NCBI GenBank assembly: GCA_003445035.1
Contig: DLVV01000134.1
Span: 2,075 to 17,260 of the forward strand
Source: Planctomycetaceae bacterium
GTDB taxonomy: Bacteria; Planctomycetota; Planctomycetia; Planctomycetales; Planctomycetaceae
Reading direction: 5' to 3'
Length of the DNA stretch: 15,186 nt
The notes under the pieces were generated by a model, which was given only the letters and a program-made list of their open reading frames with translations, was not told the DNA's origin and made no database searches. Both the position numbers and the translations under genes were made by a program. Below, one piece after another: positions 15,008 through 15,186 of this stretch. Within the stretch, counting starts at the first letter, position 1. Each line of letters begins with the position of its first letter.

Positions 15008-15186
15008 ATGACAAGTGACGTGCTGACCGATGCCGCCCGACAGGCGGTGATGATCGGTCTCGAGATTGTCGGGCCGTTGTTGCTGGTGATCCTGGGCGTG
15101 GGCCTGGTCGTGGGAACCCTGCAGGCGGCCACGCAGGTCCAGGACCAGTCGGTGGGGTTTGTCGTGCGGTTGCTGGCCGTCGTCGT
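15008..15186 (+). CDS. fliQ: Flagellar-type export gate protein FliQ (partial, cut by right edge)
   Basis: 59 complete residues of a protein normally near 90. Membrane helix 1 is at about 15-37 (VMIGLEIVGPLLLVILGVGLV), followed by the strongly conserved LQAATQVQDQSVGFVVRLLAV, where FliQ has 'QA.TQI.E.TL.F.PK'. FliQ wraps around FliP in the gate. A GGGAG ribosome site precedes ATG 15008. fliR, flhB and flhA are expected beyond the edge. Confidence 0.93.
   Translation, partial: MTSDVLTDAARQAVMIGLEIVGPLLLVILGVGLVVGTLQAATQVQDQSVGFVVRLLAVV

Overview
The window is GC-rich bacterial DNA, densely packed with genes and with short spacers. It reads like a chromosome segment of a Gram-negative bacterium, most likely a planctomycete or close relative. 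That guess rests on gene content and style: an exported cysteine-rich HEAT-type protein, several genes with weak or no Shine-Dalgarno signals, and a divergent flagellar-type export cluster. No rRNA or other taxonomic marker is present, so the assignment is inference. I see no tRNA, rRNA, CRISPR array, transposase or phage gene.

Layout. (1) Minus strand, 1-3383: an AddB-like PD-(D/E)XK nuclease/inactive-helicase protein, cut by the left edge, lies just downstream of an exported DUF1028 protein. (2) Plus strand, 3519-7432: a nucleotide-sugar block with a GalE-type epimerase, UDP-glucuronate decarboxylase (UDP-xylose synthase), UDP-glucuronate 4-epimerase and glucose-1-phosphate thymidylyltransferase (RmlA). 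The last three overlap or nearly abut and look like one operon supplying UDP-xylose, UDP-galacturonate and dTDP-glucose for surface polysaccharide. (3) Plus strand, 7620-8555: a lone exported, cysteine-rich HEAT-repeat-like protein. (4) Plus strand, 8796 to the right edge: a flagellar-type type III export cluster in the order fliF-fliG fusion, fliH, fliI, fliJ, fliN, fliO, fliP, fliQ (cut by the edge).

The most interesting element is the first gene of block 4. One 582-residue reading frame joins a FliF-like membrane-ring protein (two membrane segments around two ring-building domains) to the middle and C-terminal domains of the rotor/switch protein FliG. The usual third ring-building domain and beta-collar of FliF are missing, as are both halves of the normal FliF-FliG docking interface (the FliF cytoplasmic tail and the FliG N-terminal domain). 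Four of the five charged FliG residues implicated in stator contact in E. coli are replaced, two of them with reversed charge. No fliM, stator, rod, hook or filament gene lies between the export genes. The cluster therefore encodes a streamlined basal body: either a divergent flagellum whose other genes lie elsewhere, or a flagellum-derived export machine that is not a conventional motor.

Regulatory signals supportable by eye are: a good sigma70-type promoter directly in front of fliN, a TTGACA-type promoter and a perfect 18-bp palindrome in the fliFG leader, a flagellar-sigma-like GCCGATAA box ahead of the HEAT-protein gene, and inverted repeats after rmlA.
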